Notes: a model not told the origin generated them from the letters alone. 64,000 bases of DNA from Porodaedalea pini (GCA_002794775.1 NBAY01000006.1:1054001-1118000), one strand, 5' to 3'; numbered from the stretch's first letter, positions 19,304 through 30,400 are shown. Made by a program: numbers and translations.

Positions 19304-20030
19304 CGCGATGGCACGAAAATCAAGGACTTTGATCGTTGTGACTTTCGGACCACGTTTGAATTCTACGAGGCGCAGAAAGTGCAGAAGAAGGCCAAGAGTA
19401 ATGCAGAGAAGAAGGTCATGAAAGCCGAGAGGGACAAAGTCAAGGAACCTTTCACGACCTGCGTCCTCGACGGTCGCAAAGAGAAGGTTGGCAATTTCAG
19501 AGTCGAACCTCCAGGCCTCTTCCGCGGCCGTGGCAAACATCCTCGCAAAGGTACTCTCAAGGTCCGCCTGCTGCATTCTATTTGCATTTTCTTGAATATG
19601 CTAACATGATTATAGTTCCGTGTCCGCCCAGAAGACATAACCATCAACATAGGTGAAGGCGTTCCCATTCTGAAGCCGAACATGCCTGGCAACTGGAAGA
19701 AGGTAATCCACGACCAGACGGTAACATGGCTTGCAAACTGGACGGAGAACATCAACGGGAATCACAACTATGTCTTCCTTGCCGCCGGCTCATCGCTCAA
19801 GGGCCAGAGTGATATGAGCAAGTTCGAGTAAGCTCGTGAGCTGAAGGTTTGCTCCTTTCTTCCTCTGTCTGCTAGTGCAAGCACAAATGCTACGCAATAA
19901 AGAAACACGTCGACCTTATTCGCCAAAAGACTACAACGGCGAACTGCGGAGCAAGCTTATGGCCGACCGGCAGCGCGCGACCGCTATGTACTTTATCGAT
20001 CGCCTCGCACTGCGAGCTGTAAATGAGAAA

Positions 20031-20327
20031 CGCCGCAATGGTTGTGTCCGAGAAGGATCTCGTTCCGATCAAAACATTTGTACAGGAGGTCCCCCGCCGT
20101 TCACCCACAACATGCAGCGTCCTGCAGTCGGCGCTCTGCCACTTCGAGGCGGTGCGAGGGAAGGTGCCGGGGCTCGTGGAGAAAGGGAAGCTCGGCACTC
20201 CCGTGCCGAGCTGGAGTTGGATAAGAGGACCGTGAAGGATGACGAGGCGTCTGCCTCGTCGATGGCGAATACCTCTTTGGACGCGTCCAACGTCTGCGGT
20301 CTTCCGACGGAGCTGATGTCAATGGAC
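20031..20327 (+). repeat. Duplicated segment beta, copy 2
   Basis: Matches 16497-16784. Left junction is with truncated topoisomerase, right junction with the kinase fragment. Confidence 0.75.
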
Positions 20328-20830
20328 GGCGTGTGGGCGCTCGGCGTAACCCTCTACTGCTTGCTCTTCGGGCGCACACCGTGGGGTGGCATCACGGAGT
20401 TCGTGATGTACCAGATGATCCACACGGACGACTTTGCGGTGGATACGTTCATGGGCTACGACCGCGTGCCGACGGGATAGGCTGTTGGAGAAGGATTGTA
20501 CAAAGCGAACCACGCTCAATAAAATGAAGGTGTGTGTTCTATATCTTCAAAAAGAGAGAACCCAGGCTGATGCGGTTGCATTTCGCAGAGCCTCCCATGG
20601 ATCACGCGCGACATCCCAAACCCAGAAGCCTGGCTTGCGGAGACCGCGCCGCACCTGCACGACCCGATCCGAAATATGAGCGCAGACGAGGACGTGGCGA
20701 TGTCGACAGTCAAGTTCCGCTGGAAGTTCAACTTGGTCGCGGCGCAGCAGCAGCAGATGCAACGGCGGGCGGACGAGCGCGAGTTCTACGATGCAGAGCA
20801 CGATGTGATGCATGAGCGTAGTCTTCACTT
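20328..20830 (+). pseudogene. Protein kinase fragment, CaMKK-like C-lobe
   Basis: Begins VWALGVTLYCLLFGRTPW, a kinase subdomain IX signature, followed by DDFAVDTFMGYDRVPTG. After a frame change and apparent deletion comes LLEKDCTKRTTLNKMK (subdomain XI), a 59-bp intron (20530-20588) and SLPWITRDIPNPEAWLAE, then a tail with VKFRWKFNLV. The Trp-rich RDIPNPE ending is like fungal calcium/calmodulin-kinase kinases. The ATP-binding lobe and catalytic loop are missing, so it is a dead fragment. Confidence 0.75.
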
Positions 20831-21038
20831 TGAGACACAGTGCTGTGTTATTGTAGAGTAGACTGTATTCTAGAAACCATTTGCAGACAACGCTTTGAAA
20901 AGTGGAGTATGTATAGTTAAGAATCCCGTCGAGAATCAAGAAAATATATCTGGATGTCGATCAATAAATTTGAATTTGTGTGACGTGGCAGCCACTGTCG
21001 TCTCGCCTCTACCACTGTGTTCTACAGCTTTACAAGTC

Positions 21039-22754
21039 ATGGCTGTCTCTTCTGCTGAGGCTAGTTTCGTGAAATCTGTTCTTTCAGAGGATGCTTCTGG
21101 ACTTGATGCTTCTGGCTTCGTTGGTGATGTCGTGACTGTGGGCACGGCTTCGACACCTGAAGAAGAGAAGGTGAGACAAATTTAGCTCTGACGGTTCTCA
21201 CAGATAATTAAAACTATGATACTGCAGATTCTTTCAAGGATGGATGAGGATGACGACGCCTGGGCAATGGATAACCTGGCAGAAACAGTCATGGAATATC
21301 TTGAGGAATTCCGTGAAGTTGATGCCTCACCGGAGGGTCAGTTTGCGTCAGAAATGGTGAAGAACCATATCACAGACAAAACTTTGAAGGGGCATATAAG
21401 GTCTGTAGCTTGCTTTTTAGATGATAATACTCTAGACCTCATACAAATTGCACAGAATCATCTCAAATTATATTGCTTTTCACCGTGACCGAGCTCACAG
21501 TTGGGATCCTAAATCCGTCACTTCAAAAACTCCAGGTGATATTGTGTGCTTTATCACATATAAATGTGGGCCAAAAGAGAAAGGGTTTCAAGGAAACAAG
21601 GCAAGTGCATGATCTCATGGACAATTAGCATGATATTCTAACCATGAGAATAGTATGCGACTGCAATTTCGACTCGAGCTGCTATTACCTACTGGTATCT
21701 TTTGCTTTATCCTGGTGCAGACCGAGTCTCTTGGTCTGTAGATAGCAGTGGAAATTGGTGAGATACTCATTGGCCTTCAATTATATGATATATTGATTCT
21801 CTTTCTTTAAAGCAAGGGCCTTCCATCTCGCTCTCTTCTCGTCATTCGCTTTATGCATGGGCTCAAGAACAAGATGGCGAAGCAGGGAGATGTTTCTACA
21901 TCTGCCTGTGCTGTAACTTACAGTGATATGTGTGCACTTCACAGAGCATGCATCAGTGGTGAGCAGTTGTCCAATGCACAAAGGCGTTCAGGGACCATCA
22001 GATATGTACGTTTTCGAGTTTTTGATCAGTTTTTTTTGCATTTGTTTTTACTGAAGCAAATTCTAGTGTGTATATCTTTTTGCCTGGCTCTTGCTAGAGC
22101 GTCTTAATGAGACCCTGAGTCTCAACTTTACTAACATTGACATGACTTCACGTGAGCGTCTTTTTTTGAATCTGGTTATCATTTTTTTCTTACATCATTT
22201 TCCAGTTTCAAAGTTCACTGTCACTCTAGACACCAGGAAGAATGCGCAGACTGGGGGCTGCCAGCGAATGGTTCTCCATGCCAATGATCTGGACCCTATC
22301 ATCTGCCCTGTCAGGGCTCTACTTCGTGTTGTTGGCCTTTATAAGCATGAGGCAAACACCTCAGGTCCCCTTTTCCTGGCTGTCGATAACACAGGAAAAG
22401 TTGATCCTTCAAAACGATTGGTATTTCTTTTTCTCTCTTTTCTTTTATTCTACTCACTGTCTTTTTCAGATTTCCTCAACTCTCAGTCGCATGCTCAACA
22501 AGGATCTTCAGTCTCTTCTCTATAAGAGATGGGCTGCATTTGGAACTCATTCCTTTCGTCGAGGTGGATGCCAGTTTCGGATGAAGTACAGAGGCTGGAC
22601 TCCTGATATGGTTGCTGCTTGGGGTGGCTGGTCTCAGCAGGAGGCAGTGACAATGTATCGCTATTTCTTTTCTCCTGAGGATAATCATGACTTTGTAGCA
22701 GACTATGACAAAGTAGGGCTCCCTCTTGCTAAGCGTCAGCGCATCTCTCTCTAG
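21039..22754 (+). CDS. Tyrosine recombinase, eight exons, intact
   Basis: Exons 21039-21170, 21228-21400, 21456-21600, 21654-21757, 21813-22005, 22067-22151, 22206-22420, 22470-22754. All introns are short; the third has a GC donor (GCAAGT), the others GT. Spliced length 1332 bases, 443 residues, no lesion. A core-binding region (GHIRIISNYIAFHRDRAHSW, CFITYKCGPKEKG) is followed by catalytic Arg in LLLERLNE (about residue 261), HSFR at 376-379 (HxxR), GGW at 401-403 and MYRYF with Tyr 412/414. This is the R...HxxR...Y set of enzymes that cut and rejoin DNA through a phosphotyrosine. Relatives in agaricomycetes are Crypton-like mobile elements. No reverse transcriptase is nearby, so it is not a DIRS element. 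It converges on the next gene with 99 bases between stops. Confidence 0.85.
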
Positions 22755-22853
22755 TTGTCTTGCTTCTAGATAGATTACTATATTGACATATGTAATTCAA
22801 CCACTTGTTTATATAATTGATAGTTCTTGTACAATAACTCTTTCAAGTCACTT

Positions 22854-24068
22854 CTATCTACTAGCAATTTTCTTACCAATCCAGTACCAGTGACCCTTTG
22901 GAAATGCCTTATCCCACTTTGCTTGAGAAAACTCACCATTTTCAAAGTACTTCGCATCTCTCTTCTCAAGCGCAATGCACTCCTGCCAAAGAGCTTCCCA
23001 AACCTCAAAATTATTCTTCTCTCCCCAAACCTCCTGCCATCTTCCCTCCAGATAATATGCCTTTGTCTTTTCCTCTATGATTGCACTGTCGCAATATCGA
23101 ATCATGAAATCAGCAACTTCATTGAATGAGAAGAGCCCATCATCCTCTGTAGGGTTCCATCCTCCTGGACCAGTGGTCTTTGTTAAATCACGCTTGAAGA
23201 ACCTGGTGAAGCGGTCCATATCACTGGAAAAGTCATTGACATAGGCATCATAGACTTTTCTAGAGAAGATAAAGTAAGTAAATTAAATATATTTAAAAAA
23301 ATAGCTAGAATAAATCAGCACTTACTTGCGACGTAAAATCTTCATCTTGACACGTTTCCATGGCTCAGGTCCCATGGATCGAAAGTGCTTTTCATAGAAG
23401 TCGATCTGGCCTGAGATGCCCTGCTGGATTACTGCCATCAACCCCTTTGCCTTGTCAAGATCACTGGCATCCATCCTCAGTGCAGAGGACAGCTGAGAGG
23501 ATGAGGCTGAAGTAGGGAGGGATGATGAGGCCCTAGGTGTTGAGATGGGCACAGGAGGAGATGTAGAGATACTGATAGGGCCACCCCCAGACTGAAGGAG
23601 CTGAGTGGCATCAAGGGCTTCCATGTCAGGATTGCCTGCTGCAGTGACAGGCTCATCTAAATAAAATAGAATGAGGTTTGTTTTTGTTTCAAGAAGGCGC
23701 TCAAGCTACTCACCTTCATTTCCAAATGCATATGGCTCCTGATTATCCCATTTCTCATATCCAGAGAGCATCAGATCATACTGCCTGTCCTGAATCTGCT
23801 GCCGGGTGGGATCAAGGAGTGGCTTCACTTCACCAGCATCCTCTGACAGACTCATGGCTAGAGAAGCCGAGAGATCTATCTTTAGATGGGTGGCTAGTGC
23901 CTGGCAGAGAACCTCCTTCCTGACAGAAAGGCTCTTGATGGCCTTGATCCCACTGATCTGGAGTGATTCCTCATTGATTGCACGGGCCCAGAGTTTGAGC
24001 TGCTCGAGGTTTGCGGCTTTGAGCTGAAAAGCATCCACAGGCAGATCAAAAGCACAGTGTGAGGACAT
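22854..24068 (-). CDS. Unknown protein facing the tyrosine recombinase, three exons
   Basis: Exons 23714-24068, 23326-23656 and 22854-23259 with introns of 57 and 66 bp; 363 residues, open throughout. The N-terminal region (LKAANLEQLKLWARAI, then KAIKSLSVRKEVLCQALAT) has the helix-helix look of a SAP-type DNA-binding motif, but this is only a suggestion. The middle is low-complexity Ser/Pro/Thr. The C-terminal third is rich in Trp and charged residues (GRWQEVWGEKNN, GHWYWIGKK). I do not recognise the family. Its tail-to-tail placement with the recombinase, and the intactness of both among pseudogenes, suggest the two genes belong to one mobile unit. It could also be an unrelated host gene. 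Confidence 0.7.
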
Positions 24069-24336
24069 GATGAGAATGAGTAGGAGAAAGTCTTGAGCTG
24101 TGTCTGAAGCTTCAAGGCCGAGTATGTGTTGAGGTAGCAGGAGTGAGAAAAGTCGTCGCCGCAATTCGTGATACTCAGATATGACCAAATAAGTACATAT
24201 TTTTCACACTCTGCTACGGCTTTCGCTGTCAGCAGCTATCCAACGGTACACAATCAGCCATGCTATTCGCACTATTCGTACACGAACTCGTCCACTCTTT
24301 GATCATGGAAACCATATTGACTCGCAAGCGTCACAT
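24069..24336. other. Short intergenic gap between the unknown gene and the Argonaute relic
   Basis: Presumed upstream region of the unknown gene and downstream region of the Argonaute relic. No inverted terminal repeat that would close the recombinase unit was found here. Confidence 0.35.
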
Positions 24337-24473
24337 TCACATGTAGTACATTGTACCCTTCAACTCCTCGTGAACACCCCTTCCCCACAGTGCCTCCGCC
24401 TTCTTCACAATCTCCTTCGGCGGTACTTTGCTCTCCTTGCTTCCTTCGATTGGAGGCAGGATCTTGTGAAGAT

Positions 24474-24527
24474 AGAGCCGAGCACGCTCACATTGGTCAG
24501 ACCGTGCATGTGAGCGTGCTCGGCTCT
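24474..24527. repeat. Perfect 18-bp inverted repeat in the Argonaute relic
   Basis: Arms AGAGCCGAGCACGCTCAC (24474-24491) and its exact complement (24510-24527), 18-base spacer. It lies where the Argonaute C-terminal helix should be uninterrupted. Confidence 0.85.
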
Positions 24528-24887
24528 AACACTTTCAGACGCAGGCGCCCACAGGTGGCTGACATCGTTGATACCCTGCTGGAGGACGTCCGCAGAAAAC
24601 TTGTTCTCGTCGTAAATCACAGTGTAAAGCACAGTGTAACGCGTCGCCCGCACCATCCCCTGTGTCGCAGAATGCGCCTGCAGGTAGAAATCGAAGTCAC
24701 ATATGCCGGTCACACCCTGGTCGACGACGGTCCCAGCCTTCGAGTTCGTTGTCTGGTCTGCATCCTGAGCCCGAGTCAGATACAAGCGGGTGCGGTGACC
24801 CTTGCCGCAGATCACGAATGTAACCTTCGGCTTGTAATCCGCGAGGTCACGGAACGCCTTCTTCATTTCGCCGACCTCAGCCTTCAT

Positions 24888-24913
24888 GACATCCTGGCCC
24901 GGGCCAGGATGTC
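24888..24913. repeat. Perfect 26-bp palindrome in the Argonaute relic
   Basis: Thirteen bases ending in CCTGGCCC are followed directly by their reverse complement. One half (GGCCAGGATGTC) is the normal coding sequence for GQDV; the other half replaces the preceding codons. Confidence 0.9.
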
Positions 24914-26601
24914 CAAAACGCCTCCACGGAAAATGACGATACATTCAGGCAGCGCCTTCATGTGCTTCCTATACTCCTTGAGCCGTTCAATTATCATGTT
25001 CTTGGCGTTCGTGATCGTCTGTCAATATCATTGTCAGCGGTAAGATCAGAATGCGATGCGAAGTGTGCACTGACCCCCTTCCTGTACTCCTGAAGAGAAA
25101 CACTCGCCGGGTACTGCATAAAGCTCATGTCGCAACTCGCCGCAACAGCGGCAATCGTCGGCGTTTCCCTGATGCATCCCACGCCTGGGTGCGTGACGTC
25201 CATTCCCACTGACATCGTGTTCTGTAGCCATTTCAGAGATCCCGACTCCAATGTGTGGTTCAGTCCGCCTAGCTTCGCGTTCAACTTGAGCGCCAGATTA
25301 GTCATGTGCTGGTCCTGACCCTCCTTTTCTCGTATGTTTGACATCAGGGCACATAGAGCCTGACATCCGAGGACGGTGTCGAACATCGTCTTCAGCCCCC
25401 AGCGTAGATGTGCGGGTCCTTGTTAGAGACAAGCGTGAGGACCATCTTCGGCTTACCCGGGAATGAGTTCAGAGCTCTTGAAACCGCACGCAGAGCTCGA
25501 TCTCGGAATGGATCATCCGAAGTCGCTCACGCACTTCGTAGTTTGTGCTGACTTTGCTGACTTGCAAGCCACAAGAATGACATTTGGCAAGGAGAGGGCA
25601 TCAATCACTTCACGAAGTGCGACGTCGGAGTTGCTGCTGAAATCTTCCGGTCCACCATCGCGCAGGACAAGTACGGCCAGATGTGTGAGCTGTGCGGCCT
25701 TTGCGAAACGGATACCTCGAGTCGTCCAAGACCTATCGACCACGGCCAGCTGACCCGACCGATAAAATTACGTTCGGCGCGCCGAAACAACCGCCATGTC
25801 CAGCGAAGTCTTGATACCGAAGCTTGCCATCGGCGGTGTGTTTGACTCAAATCCGAGCAGGCGGAGGCCTTTGACGGTCAAGGTCTGGGCGCTTGCTGTG
25901 GGCGTCTTTACAATTGGCCGCGCACAGAGAGGCGCTCTCCCCCAACGAGTTTAGCTCACCCGCGAAGACACTGCCAACTTCGATCCTGCAAATTTCCGCT
26001 GGGACGAAAACGTTGTTGTCCTTCGTCCCAGTGTTCACGACAGGCAGGTCATCCGCATGCTTTCAGAGAAATCCCAAACTCTATGGATGCAGTTTAGTTA
26101 AGGCATAGGTTTATATGAACGATTCTGAATGACTCACTCTTCTGGAAGTATTTTTCGCAGTCGCGGATGGATCCCAAAGCCCCCGATAGTGCTGCGCCTT
26201 CGGTAACCAAGATCGTTCGTCGTCACCCTTACTTTCCCGAAGGACTTCTGCAGATGCGCCGCTCCCTTTGCGACTGACGAAGGAACTCGAGCAGGAACTC
26301 GAGCATCGCATCGCTCAAGTGGTCTCGTGGCACATAGAATGCACTCATGCACGTATTGACGTTGACCGTCGCAGAGAATCCATTGACCACTGCGAGACCG
26401 GCCCTCGCACGAGAACCCCTCCCCTGACTCCGACTCCGAGTCTGGTGCGAAGTAGTAAGCATGTTTTCCCGACGCACGCACGCCTGTGTGTGAGCCGCAC
26501 GCGATGTCGCGATTAGATTGAAGGCAGACAAGATCGGGGGATCGGGTTGTTTTGCAGGTGGGGTCTTCGCGGCGCAGGAAACTAAGAATTCGCAAGCACA
26601 T

Positions 26602-27353
26602 TAAATGAATGTTAGACGTACCGAGCCGGCGCCGCCGACCGACTTCAGTTCCCCTTCCTTAGGACCAACTAGAGTCACGGCGTACCGGCGTATCGCAATA
26701 AGCCGACGAGTGCCATCGAGCACGATCCCACAGGCAGACGATCCCGCAGGCAGATAGGGCCCAACCTCCTTCAACTTTTTTCAGACGGCCCGATGAATGA
26801 CATGCTTCCGATTTGTTGAGGAGTTGTCCATGTTGCTTCAGAATGAAGAACGGCTTGAGAGAGTGTGAGTGCGGAGTGAGGCCGGCGTTTTCGACTTCGT
26901 CGATTTTCGTCGATCTCCCCCGCACCCCCGCACGCGCACGCGCACGCACACACACCGAAAAAAGAAAAGAAAAGAAAAGAAGAAAAAAACCGGCGCCGGT
27001 TGTTGGGGGCACGCGGCGTGTGCCGCGCTTGGTTAAGCGGCGCCGATCGGCACTCGCGTGCGCTCGCGTCTCTTGAGAGACGGCTTAGGTCAGCGAGCCC
27101 CACCGGACGCGCGTCTCTCGTGAATGAAAAGCTATGGGTATAATGATAGTGCTCTCGCTAAACCCTTAATAATCTTCGTTCTTCTGGGATATGAGGACAG
27201 GATCATTGACATTATGTATACCTTTTTTTAAGATCAGAGTTATTGTCCTTTCGGGGCCTATTGGACATGTGTCTAGTAGATTTGCATCTCTGTTCATATA
27301 GCACGATGTAAATTTGCGAGAAAGAAAAAGAGAGTGGTAGGAAGGTAGGTTTA
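26602..27353. other. Intergenic DNA with simple repeats
   Basis: No recognised gene. At 26925-26990 a C/G/A-rich run (CACGCGCACGCGCACGCACA) passes into an AAAAG-type purine run. Open frames over it are low complexity. Confidence 0.45.
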
Positions 27354-28430
27354 CTGCCCTTTTCAGAAGTATTGTCACACGTGATTTCACTGATTTTCGT
27401 GCCACAAGAGCCTCAAAACACAAACATTTTCATATCTCAACCAAAAGTTGACATTTTTGCGTCATCTAAGTTGCTAAATTCATTTTTTTATCTCATCTTT
27501 CATATTTCAACAAGAGTGATAAGAAATAGTCAAAATTGGAGTCCAAAACAGCAAAAATGCTGTTTTTGAACCCATTTCCCTTGTTCATTTTTTCCTGCAC
27601 TCAGATTTCACTGTACAGTGCTCCAGACCAGCACAGAATTCCAGTATTAGTCTATTATGAATTTACAGACTGATTTTGAGATGTATTGTGAGGTAGATGT
27701 GCTGAATTGGTGCATGCCTAAAACACACAAATCCCCTCTGTTTCTGCAAGCCCCCCAGCCCCCAGGAAAAACTCTTCTCAGCTAAGTTCATGCATGTAAA
27801 TTCATTCAAAGTGTATTGGAAGAGATTTGAGCAGCATCCAGGGCTCTAGCATCAACCAGTGAGCTGAATTGAGTACCAGATTCTGACTGTATGCACTATT
27901 CTTGTGAACATATCCCTTATTCATGAAGCAAGCCTGTATCCATGGATGCTTCTCAAATCTCTTCCAATACACTTTGATTGAATTTAAATGCATGAAATTA
28001 GCTGAGAAAAAGTTTTCCTGGGGGCTGGGGGGCTTGCAGAAACAGAGGGGATTTGTGTGTTTATAGGCATGCACCAGTTCAGCACATCTACCTCACAATA
28101 CATCTCAAAATCAGTCTGTAAATTCATAATAGACTAATACTGGAATTCTGTGCTGGTCTGGAGCACTGTACAGTGAAATCTGAGTGCAGGAAAAAATGAA
28201 CAAGGGAAATGGGTTCAAAAACAGCATTTTTGCTGTTTTGGACTCCAATTTTGACTATTTCTTATCACTCTTGTTGAAATATGAAAGATGAGATAAAAAA
28301 ATGAATTTAGCAACTTAGATGACGCAAAAATGTCAACTTTTGGTTGAGATATGAAAATGTTTGTGTTTTGAGGCTCTCATGGCACGAAAATCAGTGAAAT
28401 CATGTGTGACAATACTTCTGCAAAGGGCAG
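27354..28430. mobile_element. Foldback element (MITE-like) with arms of about 487 bp
   Basis: 1077 bp. Left arm 27354-27840 and right arm 27943-28430 are reverse complements with few differences; the 102-bp centre (27841-27942) is unpaired. The ends read CTGCCCTTT(T/G)CAGAAG and are flanked by TA on both sides (27352-27353, 28431-28432). TA duplications are typical of Tc1/mariner-type elements. There is no coding capacity. A read-through transcript would fold into a long hairpin. Confidence 0.85.
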
Positions 28431-28600
28431 TAATGTTTTGAGGTACATGACACTATGCATATCATTCGAAAACTACAATGTACAGATTTCCAAAAATAAT
28501 TTTTATTTGTGTATAACTAGAGTTGTTGTGGAGATATATGTGAAATGACCAAAATGTGCCAATCATTGCAACAGTTTTTTGAGTCACTGTAGATATGCAG

Positions 28601-28695
28601 AAACATGGTCAGTGCCAGTGAGACAACCCTTTTTGATGGCACCACACATTTTGCACAGAGAACATAGGGAATGTCGGGAAGCCCAAGGTCACTAG
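28601..28695. repeat. Diverged dispersed repeat, copy 2
   Basis: Relative of 6441-6540, same orientation. See that entry. Confidence 0.55.
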
Positions 28696-28739
28696 TAGTT
28701 GCTCTAATTATAAAATAATGAAGGTGGTAGGACCACAGA

Positions 28740-30400
28740 GGTTCATGCATGATATAGTGTGCCATTATACTATTGTGTTTATGAATGGGCTCTTATAAAA
28801 ATAAGCCAGGAGTGAGTGCAGGGAGGTCATAAAATTGTATTGGACTCGTTGTGCTATAATTTAAAAGCTGGTGCTGATAGATAATGAGAGCTGGGGATGT
28901 TTTGAAATGAAAAGGGCCAGATTTTATAATCAACGAGAGAATTGGTTCTATCACGAAAGTGTGTCGTCAAGGGGCTCTTGTATTATTCTTCAAAGCTTCG
29001 GTCCCATTCTGAAATGTACTTGTATATTGATTATTATTCAATGACCATGACCTCTAAAAATAATACAATGTGGTTGCAGCACTTATCTGTTAGGAAGAGG
29101 AGAAATTTTACAAAAGGAGCCATGAACTCATGCTCTATCATACTATAATACAAACTTGCAGTCTATGTATTTTATTATAGAGAGACAGATTTTTATAAAA
29201 GTCACCATGAGCTTGAAGGTTATCATATTATCATACAAAGTACTGTCTAATTTTATAATTAGGACCAAAGAACTAGGCTACATCATACAATCATAGAAAG
29301 GTACTTCTTCATTTTGAAATTTCTTTGGCCTATTATTTTATTTTGGGTCTGCTGTTTTATTAAACAAGTGGAGACTGGAAGGCTACCATACTATTATAAA
29401 AATACAGCATTTGTTTTCTATTTTCTAGCTAAATAATTTTATGAAAATGACCATTGAGTTGAGGGCTATTTTATTACCATACAAAGACCTGGTCTTGATC
29501 TTTCAATTAGAAGGTACCAATTTTATGATAGGGGGCAAGAAGTGAGGCCATATCATTTAATCAAAGCAGGAGGCTGTCCAATTTATCGGGCCTTTTATTT
29601 TATGAGAATGCCCATGAATGTGGAAGCTAGTATACTATCATAAAATGCAGTCCTTTGGGTTCTATTTTTGAGACCAGTTATTGTTTTATGTGAACATGAA
29701 CTTGAGTGACTGAGCGTACAAAAATGATGATCTCCTATGATTATAAAAAGTGTCTGCCACAGTTTTATTTAGAAATAGAGGGATTCCAGAATGTGTCAGA
29801 TTGGTAAGCCTGATTTTATAGCTGTTCTGCACCCTTGGGGCTTGCATCACCAGTTCTTAAGGACATACTGCAGCCATATACAAATTTTGTATTCTAATGT
29901 CTTGCGGGGAAACAGGAGAGTAAGATAGAGGAAGAGAGAGAAGAGGGTGGGTGCTGGAGCTGCCTGTAGTGAAAGAATGTCCCAAAGAATGCAAGACAGT
30001 GACACAGAGAAAGAAAGCTTATTGGTTCCTTCTGCTAGTTTGATGCAGACCTCACTCTTCGTTCGCGCACAAGGGACTGAACTTTGTGATAAGGGCCATA
30101 TCATAGAATTATACAGAGACTAGGTATATGATTTTATCTAGAAGAGTGATTTTATAACCTAGACCGAGACATGAGTAACAGTGTGGCTAGTTTTATAACA
30201 GGACCATTAGTGGAGGTGATGTCATGTCATTATGGAAGAAACCAGTCTCTTCTGTAAAATACCAGGGCAAGCAATTTAACAAGGAATCAGGGGAGATTGT
30301 ATTATTTACTAAGGCTCTAGTCTCTAACATATGGTCTCTTTTTATAATGACAAGTTTACTGGAGCATGATTATAAAATATAGAATAATAAAACAATTTGG
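28740..30400. repeat. AT-rich, highly degenerate repeat array
   Basis: Recurring blocks of the type TATCATA(C/T)TAT near 29134, 29220, 29278, 29382, 29463, 29550 and 29622, each with TTTTATRAAAATG(A/C)CCATGA-like text between them; further weak copies lie near 30097 and 30212. Spacing varies between about 58 and 104 bases. Looks like an old tandem array after long decay. No gene seen. Confidence 0.45.

Larger units (their letters stand above)
17469..20030 (+). pseudogene. TOP1: DNA topoisomerase I (type IB), broken and 3'-truncated
   Basis: Topoisomerase IB nicks and reseals DNA to relax supercoils in the nucleus. From ATG 17469: a lysine-rich charged N-terminus, then [58 protein letters not shown] (to 18050). 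It resumes at 19304 with DGTKIKDFDRCDF, EPPGLFRGRGKHPRKG, then RPEDITINIGEG, WKKVIHDQTVTWLANWTENI, and after a further intron ADRQRATAMYFIDRLALRA. Lesions: frame changes near 17740, 17920 and 19930, and a TAA after SKFE near 19830. It stops at residues NEK where segment beta begins, so the catalytic Tyr region is missing. A 1253-bp insert-bearing intron (18051-19303) splits it. Confidence 0.88.
24337..26601 (-). pseudogene. Argonaute pseudogene lacking its N-terminal domain
   Basis: Argonautes bind small RNAs and silence matching transcripts or transposons. Right to left: linker 1 with VVNGFSATVNVNTCMSAFY; PAZ region with KVRVTTNDLGYRR, then DLPVVNTGTKDNNVFVPAE; MID region near 25513-25743; PIWI with LALKLNAKLGGLNH, VGMDVTHPGVG (first catalytic Asp), VTFVICGKGHRTR, YDFDFYLQAHS-like text, YDENKFSADVLQQG; and a proper C-terminus ending YYM with stop at 24337-24339. 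The second catalytic stretch, normally FRDGVSEGQ, is rewritten to FRGGVLDILARARMS and a stop by an inverted duplication at 24888-24913. A second inverted duplication interrupts the C-terminus at 24474-24527. The N domain is absent. Not functional. Confidence 0.85.

Noticed and set aside
21039..24068. Starship-type giant element with this recombinase as captain
   Set aside because: The recombinase does not show an ascomycete captain layout that I recognise, and no cargo with defined ends is visible. A small Crypton-like unit is the simpler reading.
26925..26990. Low-complexity frames as small proteins
   Set aside because: Composition follows the simple repeat; no start context or conservation.
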